Source of the DNA: Streptomyces sp. NBC_00663 | Lineage (GTDB): Bacteria > Actinomycetota > Actinomycetes > Streptomycetales > Streptomycetaceae | Length of the DNA: 64,000 nt | NCBI RefSeq assembly: GCF_036226885.1 | Contig: NZ_CP109027.1 | Location: 7,068,001-7,132,000, forward strand | Direction: 5' to 3' | Shown: positions 8,340 through 17,298 of the stretch, piece by piece | How the letters are laid out: each line of letters opens with the position of its first letter | How positions within the stretch are numbered: the first letter of the stretch is position 1 | The notes under the pieces: generated by a model | Told to the model about the DNA's origin: nothing | Seen by the model: the letters and a program-made list of their open reading frames with translations, nothing else | Database searches by the model: none | Program-made: the position numbers and the translations under genes

Positions 8340-9132
8340 GTACGGCCGTCCCTTCCTTGCTGCCGGTGCCGGCGGCGAGCCGGCCGATGAACGCGGAGCT
8401 CTCCTCGAAGATCCGCTCCGCGTCGTGGTCCAACGTCGCGACGTGGTAGCTCTGTTCCAGCACGATCTCTGTTACGTCCGTCGAGGACACCCGGCTCAGC
8501 ACGCGCGCGGAGTCCGCCGCCGGCACGACGTGGTCCTCGGCGCTGCGCAGCAGCAACAGCGGCTGGGTGACCTGCGGCAGCTCGCCGTCGACCAGCCGGA
8601 AGAAGGTCCGCAGGGAGTGCGCGGCGTGCAGCGGCACCCGGTCGTAGCCCAGTTCGTGCCGGCCCTCCTTGGCGATGTCGTCGGCGATGCCCGGCGTCGA
8701 CCGCAGGAGATGCCGCGCCACCGGAAGGGCGTACGGCGCGAGGCCGTGCATACGGTTCGCCGGGTTGACGACCATGACGCCCCGGACCGCGTCCCCGTGC
8801 TTCGCCGCCAGCCGCAGCGCCAGCGCGCCGCCCATCGACAGGCCGGCCACGAACACGTCGGCGCAGCGCTCACGCAGGGCGCGCAGCTCGCGGTCCACCT
8901 CCGCGTACCAGTCCTGCCAGCCCGTCAGCTGCATGTCCTCCCACCGGGTGCCGTGTCCCGGCAGCAGGGGCAGCGACACGGTCAGACCGCGCTCGGCGAG
9001 GTGCTCCGCCCAGGGGCGCAGCGACTGCGGGGAACCGGTGAAGCCGTGGCAGAGGAGGACACCCGTCTCTCCGCCCTCATGGCGGAACGGCTCGGCTCCA
9101 GGGAGGACCGGCACCTTCGGTCTCCTGTTCAT
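8332..9132 (-). CDS. Alpha/beta hydrolase, carboxylesterase type
   Basis: This 266-residue alpha/beta hydrolase is related to small bacterial carboxylesterases such as Est30. The oxyanion region CHGFTGSP is near residue 29, the nucleophile elbow is GLSMGG, the acid is in SAEDHVVP and the catalytic His in SYHVATLD, so the triad is complete. It probably cleaves short-chain esters or monoglycerides in the cytosol. Transcription runs away from the PlsC gene. It overlaps the downstream membrane-protein gene by 8 bases. Confidence 0.87.
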   Translation of the reverse strand: MNRRPKVPVLPGAEPFRHEGGETGVLLCHGFTGSPQSLRPWAEHLAERGLTVSLPLLPGHGTRWEDMQLTGWQDWYAEVDRELRALRERCADVFVAGLSMGGALALRLAAKHGDAVRGVMVVNPANRMHGLAPYALPVARHLLRSTPGIADDIAKEGRHELGYDRVPLHAAHSLRTFFRLVDGELPQVTQPLLLLRSAEDHVVPAADSARVLSRVSSTDVTEIVLEQSYHVATLDHDAERIFEESSAFIGRLAAGTGSKEGTAVRG

Positions 9133-9248
9133 GGGGTCGGTTGCAGGAACTTCACCGTACGCGACCGCACTGACACCGACCAGGGTCGTCGGGCCCTTTG
9201 AGGGTGCTCCGGGTTAAGGTCTGATCGACAGACACAGGAGGCACTCGG

Positions 9249-10010
9249 TTGTTGTACGGAACGATGAAGGTCGCCATCGGAGGGCCGCTGAAGGTCGCCT
9301 TCAGGCCCTGGGTGGAGGGCGCCGAGAACATTCCGGACCAGGGCCCCGCGATCCTGGCGAGCAACCACCTCTCCTTCTCCGACTCCTTCTTCCTGCCCGC
9401 GGTCCTCGACCGCAAGGTCACCTTCATCGCGAAGGCCGAGTACTTCACCACGCCCGGAGTGAAGGGCCGGCTGACGGCCGCCTTCTTCAAGGGGGTCGGC
9501 CAGCTCCCCGTGGACCGCTCCGGCGGGCGCGGGGCGGGCGAGGCGGCGATCAAGAGCGGCACAGAGGTCCTGGAGCGCGGTGAGCTGTTCGGGATCTACC
9601 CGGAGGGCACGCGCTCGCCCGACGGCCGTCTCTACCGGGGCAAGCCGGGCGGCCTCGCGCGCGTGGCGCTCGCCAGCGGAGCGCCGGTCATCCCGGTTGC
9701 CATGATCGACACGGAGAAGATCCAGCCGCCGGGCAAGGTGATGCCCAAGATCATGCGGCCGGGCATCCGCATCGGCAAGCCACTGGACTTCAGCCGGTAC
9801 CACGGCATGGAGCACGACCGGTTCGTGCTCCGCGCGGTGACCGACGAGGTCATGTACGAGATCATGAAGCTCTCCGGCCAGGAGTACGTCGACATCTACG
9901 CGACCGCCGCCAAGCGGCAGATCGCGGAGGCGGCCAAGGCCGAGAAGGAAGCGGAGAAGGCGGCGAAGTCCGCCCTCGCGCAGGCCGAGAAGGAACGCTC
10001 CGGGTCCTAG
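9249..10010 (+). CDS. 1-acyl-sn-glycerol-3-phosphate acyltransferase (PlsC family)
   Basis: This 253-residue acyltransferase has the HX4D catalytic motif NHLSFSD, the phosphate-binding EGTRSPDG motif and the later VIPVAM block. It should acylate lysophosphatidate to phosphatidate in phospholipid synthesis at the membrane. I chose the TTG at 9249 because AGGAGG (9236-9241) precedes it by 7 nt; an ATG at 9264 is the alternative. The C-terminal 40 residues are a charged Lys/Glu/Ala helix beyond the catalytic domain. It lies upstream of the two-component genes. Confidence 0.9.
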   Translation: MLYGTMKVAIGGPLKVAFRPWVEGAENIPDQGPAILASNHLSFSDSFFLPAVLDRKVTFIAKAEYFTTPGVKGRLTAAFFKGVGQLPVDRSGGRGAGEAAIKSGTEVLERGELFGIYPEGTRSPDGRLYRGKPGGLARVALASGAPVIPVAMIDTEKIQPPGKVMPKIMRPGIRIGKPLDFSRYHGMEHDRFVLRAVTDEVMYEIMKLSGQEYVDIYATAAKRQIAEAAKAEKEAEKAAKSALAQAEKERSGS

Positions 10011-10048
10011 CGGGCGCTCGGGGACGGTGGGGGACGGGTGGGGGACAC

Positions 10049-11263
10049 ATGGCCAGGCGTGAGCGTGTCATGAGGATGTCGGTCGAGCTGCCGCTGTGGC
10101 GTGCGCTCACCGGCTACCGGGTGCTGACCATGCTGTACGCGGTCGGCCTGTTCGCCACGCAGTACGACGACTACGACCGCCCGGGCATCGCCATCGGCTA
10201 CTTCGTCGTCCTGTGCGGATGGACGCTCGCCACACTGCCCCGTGTCCAGAACGAGGCGGCCTGCACCAAGCGCTTCCTCGCCGCGGACCTGACCGTCGCG
10301 CTCACCGGCATCGTGCTCACCCCGCTGGTGGTCAACGACGCGCACATCGACAGCGGCGGCTCCACGCTGCCGTCGATATGGACCGCCGGTTCGGTCCTCG
10401 CATTCGCCATCAAGGGCGGCTGGCGCTGGGCCGCGTTCGCCTCGACGCCGGTCGCCGTCGCCAACCTCATCGAGCGCGGCGCCCCGGCCCGGGACACCAT
10501 CCACAACGTGATCCTGGTCTGGGTCGCCTCCATCGCCATCGGCTACGTCGTCGAGGTCGCCCGCGCCTCCGAGCGCACCCTCGCCCGCGCCCTGGAGATC
10601 GAGGCGGCGACCCGGGAACGGGAGCGGCTGGCCCGGGACATCCACGACAGCGTGCTCCAGGTGCTGGCCATGGTGCAGCGGCGCGGCGCGGTCCTCGGCG
10701 GCGAGGCGGCGGAGCTGGGCCGGATGGCGGGCGAGCAGGAGGTGGCGCTGCGCACCCTGGTCTCCGGCGGGCTGACGCGGGTCTCCTGGGCGTCCGAGGA
10801 CGTGTCCCAGGGGGCGGTCGTACGGGCCGTCGACGAGCCGGATGCCGAGGGTCCCGTCGATCTCCGCGCGCTGCTCGCCCCGTTCGCCGCCGCCAAGGTC
10901 AGCTTCGCCGAGCCCGGTGCTCCGGTGGAGCTGCCCCCGGCCGCCGCGAGGGAGCTGGCCGCCGCGGTGGGGGCCACCCTGGACAACGTACGCAAGCATG
11001 CGGGGGAGCACGCGTGCGCGTGGATCCTGGTCGAGGACGAGCCCGACGAGGTGATCGTGACCGTACGGGACGACGGGCCCGGCATCCCCGAGGGGCGGCT
11101 CGCCCAGGCCGAGGGCGAGGGGCGGATGGGGGTCGCCCAGTCGATCCGGGGGCGGTTGCGCGACCTCGGCGGCAGCGCCGAACTGATCTCGGTGCCCGGG
11201 CAGGGCACGGAGGTCGAACTGAAGATACCCAAGGCTTCACGGGGGAAGGCAGGACAGCGATGA
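10049..11263 (+). CDS. macS: Sensor histidine kinase, MacS-type
   Basis: This 404-residue membrane kinase has about five hydrophobic segments in residues 20-175, a HisKA_3 dimerisation helix with phospho-acceptor His in ARDIHDSVLQ (about residue 200), and an HATPase with N-box DNVRKHAG and G-box DDGPGIP. This is the layout of the NarL-partner kinase MacS, whose pair MacRS affects morphology and antibiotic production in S. coelicolor; assignment rests on resemblance and gene order recalled from memory. Its TGA overlaps the ATG of the response regulator (ATGA at 11260-11263), so the two are coupled. Confidence 0.82.
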   Translation: MARRERVMRMSVELPLWRALTGYRVLTMLYAVGLFATQYDDYDRPGIAIGYFVVLCGWTLATLPRVQNEAACTKRFLAADLTVALTGIVLTPLVVNDAHIDSGGSTLPSIWTAGSVLAFAIKGGWRWAAFASTPVAVANLIERGAPARDTIHNVILVWVASIAIGYVVEVARASERTLARALEIEAATRERERLARDIHDSVLQVLAMVQRRGAVLGGEAAELGRMAGEQEVALRTLVSGGLTRVSWASEDVSQGAVVRAVDEPDAEGPVDLRALLAPFAAAKVSFAEPGAPVELPPAAARELAAAVGATLDNVRKHAGEHACAWILVEDEPDEVIVTVRDDGPGIPEGRLAQAEGEGRMGVAQSIRGRLRDLGGSAELISVPGQGTEVELKIPKASRGKAGQR

Positions 11264-11934
11264 GTGACCAGGGCCCGATCAAGGTGATGGTGGTCGACGA
11301 CCATCCGATGTGGCGCGACGCGGTCGCCCGCGACCTGGGCGAGTCCGGCTTCGAGGTGGTGGCCACCGCGGGCGACGGCGACCAGGCGGTGCGCCGCGCC
11401 AAGGCCGCCGGGCCCGATGTGCTCGTGCTCGACCTGAACCTGCCGCTCAAGCCCGGCGTCCAGGTCTGCAAGGAACTCGTCGGCCACAACCCGGCGTTGC
11501 GGGTCCTGGTGCTCTCCGCCAGCGGCGAGCACGCGGACGTGCTGGAGGCGGTGAAGTCGGGCGCGACCGGCTATCTGCTGAAGTCGGCGTCCACGGAGGA
11601 GCTGCTCGACGCGGTGCGCCGGACGGCGGTGGGTGACCCGGTGTTCACCCCCGGCCTCGCCGGACTGGTCCTCGGCGAGTACCGCCGGCTCGCCTCCGAG
11701 CCCGCGCCCGCCGCCGACGCCGACCAGCCCAAGGCGCCCGAACTCACCGACCGCGAGACCGAGGTGCTGCGCCTCGTCGCCAAGGGCCTCAGCTACAAGC
11801 AGATCGCCGAGCGTCTGGTCATCTCCCACCGCACGGTCCAGAACCACGTCCAGAACACCCTCGGCAAGCTCCAGCTGCACAACAGGGTGGAGCTGGTCAG
11901 GTATGCCATAGAGCGTGGACTTGACGACGAGTAA
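11260..11934 (+). CDS. macR: LuxR/NarL-family response regulator, MacR-type
   Basis: This 224-residue regulator has a receiver domain with acidic pocket VVDDHP, phospho-acceptor Asp in VLVLDLNLPL and the conserved KSGATGYLLKSAS, followed by a GerE/LuxR helix-turn-helix (LTDRETEVLRLVAKGLSYKQ, then ISHRTVQNHVQN). It binds DNA when phosphorylated by the adjacent kinase. The ATG at 11260 overlaps the kinase stop codon, which fixes the start; a much longer open frame upstream is a shadow of the kinase gene. Confidence 0.85.
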   Translation: MSDQGPIKVMVVDDHPMWRDAVARDLGESGFEVVATAGDGDQAVRRAKAAGPDVLVLDLNLPLKPGVQVCKELVGHNPALRVLVLSASGEHADVLEAVKSGATGYLLKSASTEELLDAVRRTAVGDPVFTPGLAGLVLGEYRRLASEPAPAADADQPKAPELTDRETEVLRLVAKGLSYKQIAERLVISHRTVQNHVQNTLGKLQLHNRVELVRYAIERGLDDE

Positions 11935-12043
11935 ACCAATGAACCGCTGATTCACCGGAATTGCCCGTCCCGCCCATCCCTGTGTGACCTGGATCACCAT
12001 TAGCGTGGCCTTCACCAGGCAACCGCGGCGAAGGGACATTTCC

Positions 12044-13072
12044 ATGCGGGTCGGAGTACTGACCGGAGGCGGCGACTGCCCCGGGCTCAACGCCGTCATC
12101 CGGGGCATCGTCCGCAAGGGCGTGCAGGAGTACGGCTATGACTTCGTCGGCTTCCGGGACGGCTGGCGTGGGCCCCTGGAGGGCGACAGCGTCCGCCTCG
12201 ACATCCCCGCCGTGCGCGGCATCCTGCCCCGCGGCGGCACCATCCTCGGCTCCTCGCGCACCAATCCGCTGAAGCAGGAGAACGGCATCCGGCGCATCAA
12301 GGAGAACCTCGCCAAGCTGGAGGTCGACGCGATGATCGCGATCGGCGGCGAGGACACCCTGGGCGTGGCCGCGCGGCTCACCGACGAGTTCGGCGTCCCC
12401 GTCGTCGGCGTACCGAAGACCATCGACAACGACCTGTCCGCCACCGACTACACCTTCGGCTTCGACACCGCGGTCGGTATCGCCACCGAGGCCATCGACC
12501 GCCTCCACACCACCGCCGAGTCCCATATGCGCGTCCTGGTCTGCGAGGTGATGGGCCGGCACGCCGGCTGGATCGCCCTGCACTCGGGCCTCGCCGGCGG
12601 CGCCAACGTCATCCTCATCCCCGAGCAGCGCTTCGACCTGGACCAGGTGTGCGCCTGGATCACCTCCCGCTTCAAGGCCTCCTACGCCCCGATCGTCGTC
12701 GTCGCCGAGGGCGCCATGCCCAGGGACGGTGACGTGGTCCTCAAGGACGAGTCGCTGGACTCCTTCGGGCATGTGCGCCTGTCCGGGGTCGGCGAATGGC
12801 TCGGCAAGGAGATCGAGAAGCGGACCGGCAAGGAGGCCCGGACGACGGTCCTCGGACACATCCAGCGGGGCGGCACGCCCAGCGCCTTCGACCGCTGGCT
12901 CGCCACCCGCTTCGGACTGCACGCCATCGAGGCGGTGCGGGACGGCGACTTCGGGAAGATGGTCGCGCTGCGCGGCACGGACATCGTGCGCGTGCCGATC
13001 TCCGACGCCACGGCCAGACTGAAGACGGTCGACCCGGAGCTGTACGCGGAGGTCGGGGTGTTCTTCGGCTGA
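12044..13072 (+). CDS. pfkA: 6-phosphofructokinase (PfkA family, PPi-type residues)
   Basis: This 342-residue phosphofructokinase should make fructose 1,6-bisphosphate from fructose 6-phosphate. The opening MRVGVLTGGGDCPG and the catalytic PKTIDND (124-130) are intact. The phosphoryl-donor motif reads GGEDT, putting Asp at residue 104, with Lys at 125. In this family an Asp at position 104 together with Lys in the PKTID motif is the pattern of pyrophosphate-dependent enzymes, whereas ATP users have Gly at 104. The ATG at 12044 has GAAGGGA upstream. A hairpin terminator follows the gene. Confidence 0.92.
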   Translation: MRVGVLTGGGDCPGLNAVIRGIVRKGVQEYGYDFVGFRDGWRGPLEGDSVRLDIPAVRGILPRGGTILGSSRTNPLKQENGIRRIKENLAKLEVDAMIAIGGEDTLGVAARLTDEFGVPVVGVPKTIDNDLSATDYTFGFDTAVGIATEAIDRLHTTAESHMRVLVCEVMGRHAGWIALHSGLAGGANVILIPEQRFDLDQVCAWITSRFKASYAPIVVVAEGAMPRDGDVVLKDESLDSFGHVRLSGVGEWLGKEIEKRTGKEARTTVLGHIQRGGTPSAFDRWLATRFGLHAIEAVRDGDFGKMVALRGTDIVRVPISDATARLKTVDPELYAEVGVFFG

Positions 13073-13101
13073 CCTTCCCTGTCCGTTGCTCGGCCTGAGA
13101 G

Positions 13102-13126
13102 CGCCGCCGCGGTTTCCGTGGCGGCG
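13102..13126 (+). terminator. Hairpin terminator after pfkA
   Basis: An 11-bp stem (13102-13112 with 13116-13126, one G-U pair in RNA) with a 3-base loop lies 30 bases after the pfkA stop. There is no long U-run, which is common for Streptomyces terminators. It separates pfkA from the CHAT gene. Confidence 0.6.
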
Positions 13127-13188
13127 TTCGCCGCGTGTGGGCGCGGGTACGAGAGGGGCGGGAGCGGCGGGCGACGGGGGAGGGCCGC

Positions 13189-16100
13189 ATGGTCGGATGG
13201 TGGAGCGGGCGGGAGTTACGGGCGCTGCTGGAGCGGCACGAGAAGCAACTCGGCGCCGTATGGCCCGCGTTACGGGACGCCGGTGTGCCGCCGGCTCCGA
13301 CGCCCGATCAGCTGCTGGGCCTCGCCGAACTGCTGCGGACCGCCGGGAAGTCGGGTGGGGACCGGGGCGCGAAGATCGACAGCACGCCCGAGACCGCGGT
13401 GATCATCCTCTCCCTCGCCCTGATCCACCGGCTGCAACCCGCCCTCACGCCGCTCCCGTTGCGCGTCCTGGTCGATCCGGCGGTACGGCTCGACGCCGAC
13501 GACGTGAACTCCGCGGGCCGACTGACCGCACGGTTCGCGGAGCTGGCCCGGGACGAGCACACCCCGCAGCATCTGCGCCGTTGGTGCGCGGACGCCGCCC
13601 TGCTCTGCGGCGCCCGGTGCCTGAGCGGCTCGGCACCCGACGACCCCCGTCTCGGCGGGCTGCACCGGGTCGTCTCGGGCGCCGCCGAACAGCGCTTCGC
13701 GCACACCGGTGACGTTGCCGACGAGGACACGGCCCTCGCCCACGCCCGCGCGTCCTACGACCACCGCGCACCCGGCTCCTCCGGCGCCGAGGAGGCCACC
13801 CGGCTCGCCCAGTTGCTGGGGCAGCGCTGCTCCCGGCTCAGGGACGCCTCCCCCATGGGCGACGTACCCGACCTCGTCCGGGCCGCCCTCGCCGCGACCG
13901 ACCCCGCGAGCCCGCACTGGCTGGCGTACGCCGCGACGGCCACCGGCGCGTATGTGACCGCCACCGCCCATGAGAGGCGGAGTGTCGAACTCCTCGACGC
14001 CGCCCTGGAGTTGCAGCGCGCGATCCGCAAGCACCCCCACTACGGGATCATCCGCGACCAGATGGAGCCGACCTGCGCCGGACTGCTGGCCCAGCGCTTC
14101 GCCCGCCGCCGGGACCGGGAGATCCTCCAGGAGGCCCTGGAGATCTACGAGACGCTGTACGCCGCCCAGCCCCGGCGCTACGCCGCCGACCTCGGCCGGC
14201 ACCTTCAGTACCGCTACCAGATGCGCGGCGACACCGCCGACCGGCGCCGCGCCCTGGACCTCATGGGGCAGGGCCTGGCCGGGCCGGACCCCTCGCACGA
14301 GGCGGTGAGTTCGTACAGCGCCGCCGCGGTGCACGAGTTCCAGGAGACCGGCGACGAGGCGGTGATCGAGCGTGCCCTGGCCGTGGTGACCCCGCTGACC
14401 GCCCCCGGCGGCGTGCACGCCGAGACCGCTCCGGCCCACCGCGCCCTCTGCCGGCTGTACCTCATACGCGCCGACAGCGAGACCGCGTTCGACCACGTCC
14501 CCGCCGAGGCCGCCGCCCGTCGCGCCCTCTCCCTCGCCCGCTCCGCCACCGACCGGGCGCTGGCCCTGGGCATGCTCGCCGCCGTGCTCGTGTACCGCTA
14601 CCGCTTCGGCCGCGATCTCGCCGTGCTCGACGAGGCGATCGCCCTCAGCCGCGAGGGCTTGGACGAGCTGCCGGACGAACCCGGCTCCGAGCAGCTGATC
14701 AGCATCAAGGGCAGTCTGATCATGGGCCTCTCCGAGCGGCACACCCGCACCGGACACCTCGCCGCGCTGCGCGAGGCGGTCACCGTGGCCGAGGAACTCG
14801 CCGTGAACATCCCGCAGTTCGAGGCCGAGACCCCGGTCATCCTCGGCAATGTGGCCACCCTGCTGGTCACGTACGCCCGCCAGAAGGCGGACCGGGGCGG
14901 CACCGGCGGAGCCGAACTCGACCGGGCCCAGCGGCTGGTGGAGCGCGCCCTCGCCGGTATCGATCCCGGCCACAACGGCCGGCACCACCTGGTCTCCGCG
15001 CTCGGCGGTGTCCTGCTCGCCCGCTTCCAGCAGCCCGGCGCCGGCCTCGACGACGCCGAGACCGCCGTACGCCACTACGAGACGGCCCTCGCCGACCCGC
15101 CCGCCGATCCGCTGAACCGCGCTCAGTTGTACGGCAACCTGGGCCACGCCCTGCGCGAGCGCCACCGGCACAGCGGGGACCGCGAGGACCTCGACATCGC
15201 CCTCGCCGCCGCCCGCAAGTGCGTACGCCTCGTACCGGCCGGGCATCCGCTGCACGGCGCCGGTCTGGCCGCGGTGTCCTGGGTGCTGCGGGACATCGCC
15301 GGCGCGGACGGGGGCTACGACGCGATCAGCGACCAGGCGCTCACCGTCAACGCCGAGCTGGCCGCCGACCCCGCGATGCCCCCGGCCCACAGCGTCGCCG
15401 CCTCGGTGCGGCTGGCCGAGGTGGCCCATGAGGTCGGGGACGAGGAGCGGGCGCTCGGCGCGTTGCGGACCGCGATCGACACGCTGCCGCTGGTGGTGTG
15501 GCGCGGCGGCGACCGCGACGACCACGAACGGGCGCTCAGCGAAACGGAGTTGGGTTCGTTCGCCGCGACGGTCGCGCTGGCCGCCGGGAAGCCGTACGAC
15601 GCCCTGGAGCTGCTCGAAGCGGGCCGCGGCCTGCTCGCCGCCCAGGCCCTCGAACTGCGCACCGACACCGACGACCTGGCCGCCGCCCACCCCGAACTCG
15701 CCGACCGTTTCGGCGAGATGCGCCGACAGCTCGAACACGCCACAGCCACCGACGACCTCTCCGCCTCCGGCGCCGACCGCCGCCACCGGCTGGCCCGCGA
15801 GTGGCAGGAGACCCTGGCGGACATCCGGACCCGCCCCGGCTTCGCCGACTTCCTGCGCCCGCCCAGAGCCGGCCGGCTGCTGTCCGCGGGCGCGCACGGA
15901 CCGGTCGTCGTCGTCACCGTCGGCCGACGGGGCACCGGACACGCCCTGCTCCTCGACGACACCGGCCTCAACGTCTGCCCGCTGCCCGGGCTCACCCATC
16001 AAGAGGCCCGGGAACGCAGCGAGTTGCTGTTCCAGGCGGTCGCCGCGGCCGGCCGTTCCGGACTGGCCCGCGCCTTCGCCGAGCAGTCCGTCGCCGACCT

Positions 16101-16911
16101 CCTCGACTGGCTGTGGACCACGATCGCCGAGCCGGTCCTCGACACCCTCGGCATCACCGGGCCGCCCCCGCCCGGCGAGGAGCCGCCCCGCCTGTGGTGG
16201 TGCCCCTCCGGGCCGCTGACCTTCCTGCCCCTGCACGCCGCGGGCGCCGTGCCCGACCGGGTCGTCTCCTCGTACACCCCGAGCCTCGCGGCCCTGCTGC
16301 GGGCGCGCGGCCGGAGCAGCCCCGCGGATCGAGACCCGCTGATCGTCGCCGTGCCGGAACTGGACGGCCAGGCCCCGCTGCCGGGCGCCCTGAGGGAGGC
16401 CGAACTGGCCCATCGGGTTGCCGGCGGCGTGCTGTGGCGAGGGGAGGAAGTACGGGCCGAGGCCGTGCGGAACGCGCTGCACGCCCACCCCTGGGTCCAC
16501 TTCGCCTGCCACGGCGTCCAGGACCCGGAACGTCCGTCCCAGGGGCGGCTGTTGCTGCCCGACGGCGCCCTGTCCGTCCTCGACGTCACCCGACTCCACC
16601 TGCCCGCCGCCGAGTTCGCCTACCTCTCCGCCTGCGAGACCGCCGTCGGCGGCGCCCGCCTCCCCGACGAGGCGCTGCATCTCGCGGGCTCCCTCCAACT
16701 CGCCGGGTTCTCCCAGGTGATCGGCACGCTGTGGCGGGTGGACGACGACTCGTCCGCGGAGATCGCCGCGCAGGTCTACGGTCGGCTGTCCACCGCCGGT
16801 CCGGGGGCACCGCCTGCCGCGCGAGCCCTGTGGCACGCCGTACGGCAGGTGCGGGAGCGGTGGCCACAACAGCCGTTGAGCTGGGCCGCGCATGCGCATT
16901 CGGGGGCGTGA
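13189..16911 (+). CDS. TPR-CHAT caspase-like protease
   Basis: This 1240-residue protein ends in a CHAT (caspase-HetF-associated-with-TPR) peptidase domain, about residues 900-1235. The catalytic His is in VHFACHG (His1108) and the catalytic Cys in YLSACET (Cys1149); both are intact, so it should be active. The preceding roughly 850 residues are helical with many degenerate TPR-like repeats (for example ALAAARKCVRLVPAGHP). No signal peptide or membrane segment is seen. I chose the ATG at 13189 for its GGGGGAGGG ribosome site; in-frame GTG starts upstream look poor. Two TTA codons (13216-13218 and 13270-13272; codons 10 and 28) suggest bldA-dependent translation. It is followed by a small metal-site protein and a membrane protein. 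CHAT-TPR proteins in bacteria are predicted or shown proteases of cell-suicide and defence systems; the target here is unknown. Confidence 0.88.
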   Translation: MVGWWSGRELRALLERHEKQLGAVWPALRDAGVPPAPTPDQLLGLAELLRTAGKSGGDRGAKIDSTPETAVIILSLALIHRLQPALTPLPLRVLVDPAVRLDADDVNSAGRLTARFAELARDEHTPQHLRRWCADAALLCGARCLSGSAPDDPRLGGLHRVVSGAAEQRFAHTGDVADEDTALAHARASYDHRAPGSSGAEEATRLAQLLGQRCSRLRDASPMGDVPDLVRAALAATDPASPHWLAYAATATGAYVTATAHERRSVELLDAALELQRAIRKHPHYGIIRDQMEPTCAGLLAQRFARRRDREILQEALEIYETLYAAQPRRYAADLGRHLQYRYQMRGDTADRRRALDLMGQGLAGPDPSHEAVSSYSAAAVHEFQETGDEAVIERALAVVTPLTAPGGVHAETAPAHRALCRLYLIRADSETAFDHVPAEAAARRALSLARSATDRALALGMLAAVLVYRYRFGRDLAVLDEAIALSREGLDELPDEPGSEQLISIKGSLIMGLSERHTRTGHLAALREAVTVAEELAVNIPQFEAETPVILGNVATLLVTYARQKADRGGTGGAELDRAQRLVERALAGIDPGHNGRHHLVSALGGVLLARFQQPGAGLDDAETAVRHYETALADPPADPLNRAQLYGNLGHALRERHRHSGDREDLDIALAAARKCVRLVPAGHPLHGAGLAAVSWVLRDIAGADGGYDAISDQALTVNAELAADPAMPPAHSVAASVRLAEVAHEVGDEERALGALRTAIDTLPLVVWRGGDRDDHERALSETELGSFAATVALAAGKPYDALELLEAGRGLLAAQALELRTDTDDLAAAHPELADRFGEMRRQLEHATATDDLSASGADRRHRLAREWQETLADIRTRPGFADFLRPPRAGRLLSAGAHGPVVVVTVGRRGTGHALLLDDTGLNVCPLPGLTHQEARERSELLFQAVAAAGRSGLARAFAEQSVADLLDWLWTTIAEPVLDTLGITGPPPPGEEPPRLWWCPSGPLTFLPLHAAGAVPDRVVSSYTPSLAALLRARGRSSPADRDPLIVAVPELDGQAPLPGALREAELAHRVAGGVLWRGEEVRAEAVRNALHAHPWVHFACHGVQDPERPSQGRLLLPDGALSVLDVTRLHLPAAEFAYLSACETAVGGARLPDEALHLAGSLQLAGFSQVIGTLWRVDDDSSAEIAAQVYGRLSTAGPGAPPAARALWHAVRQVRERWPQQPLSWAAHAHSGA

Positions 16912-16940
16912 GGGGCGTGGACGGCTCTACGATCGATCCC

Positions 16941-17288
16941 GTGGAACCAGCCGACAGTGATCTGCACGCCGAATTCTGCCGGGAGTTGGCGACCTTCCGG
17001 CTCCTCAGCGGGTCCCGGCGCGCGGCCCTTGAACAGGCGGTACGACGGTTGCGCGAGGGGGCGGCCATCGACGAGGTCCTCGACGGCCTCGGGTTCGGTC
17101 TTCTGGACCGGCAGAACCTCCGCGGGGGCCTCCCCACCCGGGCCGCGGACACCCCCGGCCCACCCGTCCCCGGCACCTACCTCTGCCCCGTCGGCGCCTG
17201 CCACCGCACGGAGAAGCGGTACGCCGGCCACGGCCCACCCGAGTGCCTGGTCCACGAACGCGTCCTGACCTTCGTACCGGACGCCTGA
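16941..17288 (+). CDS. Small Cys/His metal-site protein associated with CHAT protease
   Basis: This 115-residue protein has a helical N-terminal half (FCRELATFRLLSGSRRA, then DEVLDGLGFGLL) and a C-terminal site Cys82-x4-Cys87 plus Cys102-x2-His105 that could bind zinc. I do not recognise a named family. The GTG at 16941 sits 7 nt after TACGAT (16928-16933), a leaderless-type promoter placed just behind the CHAT gene. Alternative in-frame GTGs are at 16908 (overlapping the CHAT stop as GTGA) and 16917, neither with a better ribosome site. Position suggests an adaptor, regulator or substrate of the CHAT protease; that is inference. Confidence 0.72.
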   Translation: MEPADSDLHAEFCRELATFRLLSGSRRAALEQAVRRLREGAAIDEVLDGLGFGLLDRQNLRGGLPTRAADTPGPPVPGTYLCPVGACHRTEKRYAGHGPPECLVHERVLTFVPDA

Positions 17289-17298
17289 GGACCGGCCG

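Noticed and set aside
13270..16899. Very long minus-strand open frame (over 1200 codons) opposite the CHAT gene
   Set aside because: It mirrors the high-GC third-position bias of the plus-strand gene, has no ribosome site, and reads as Gly/Val/Arg-rich low-complexity sequence.
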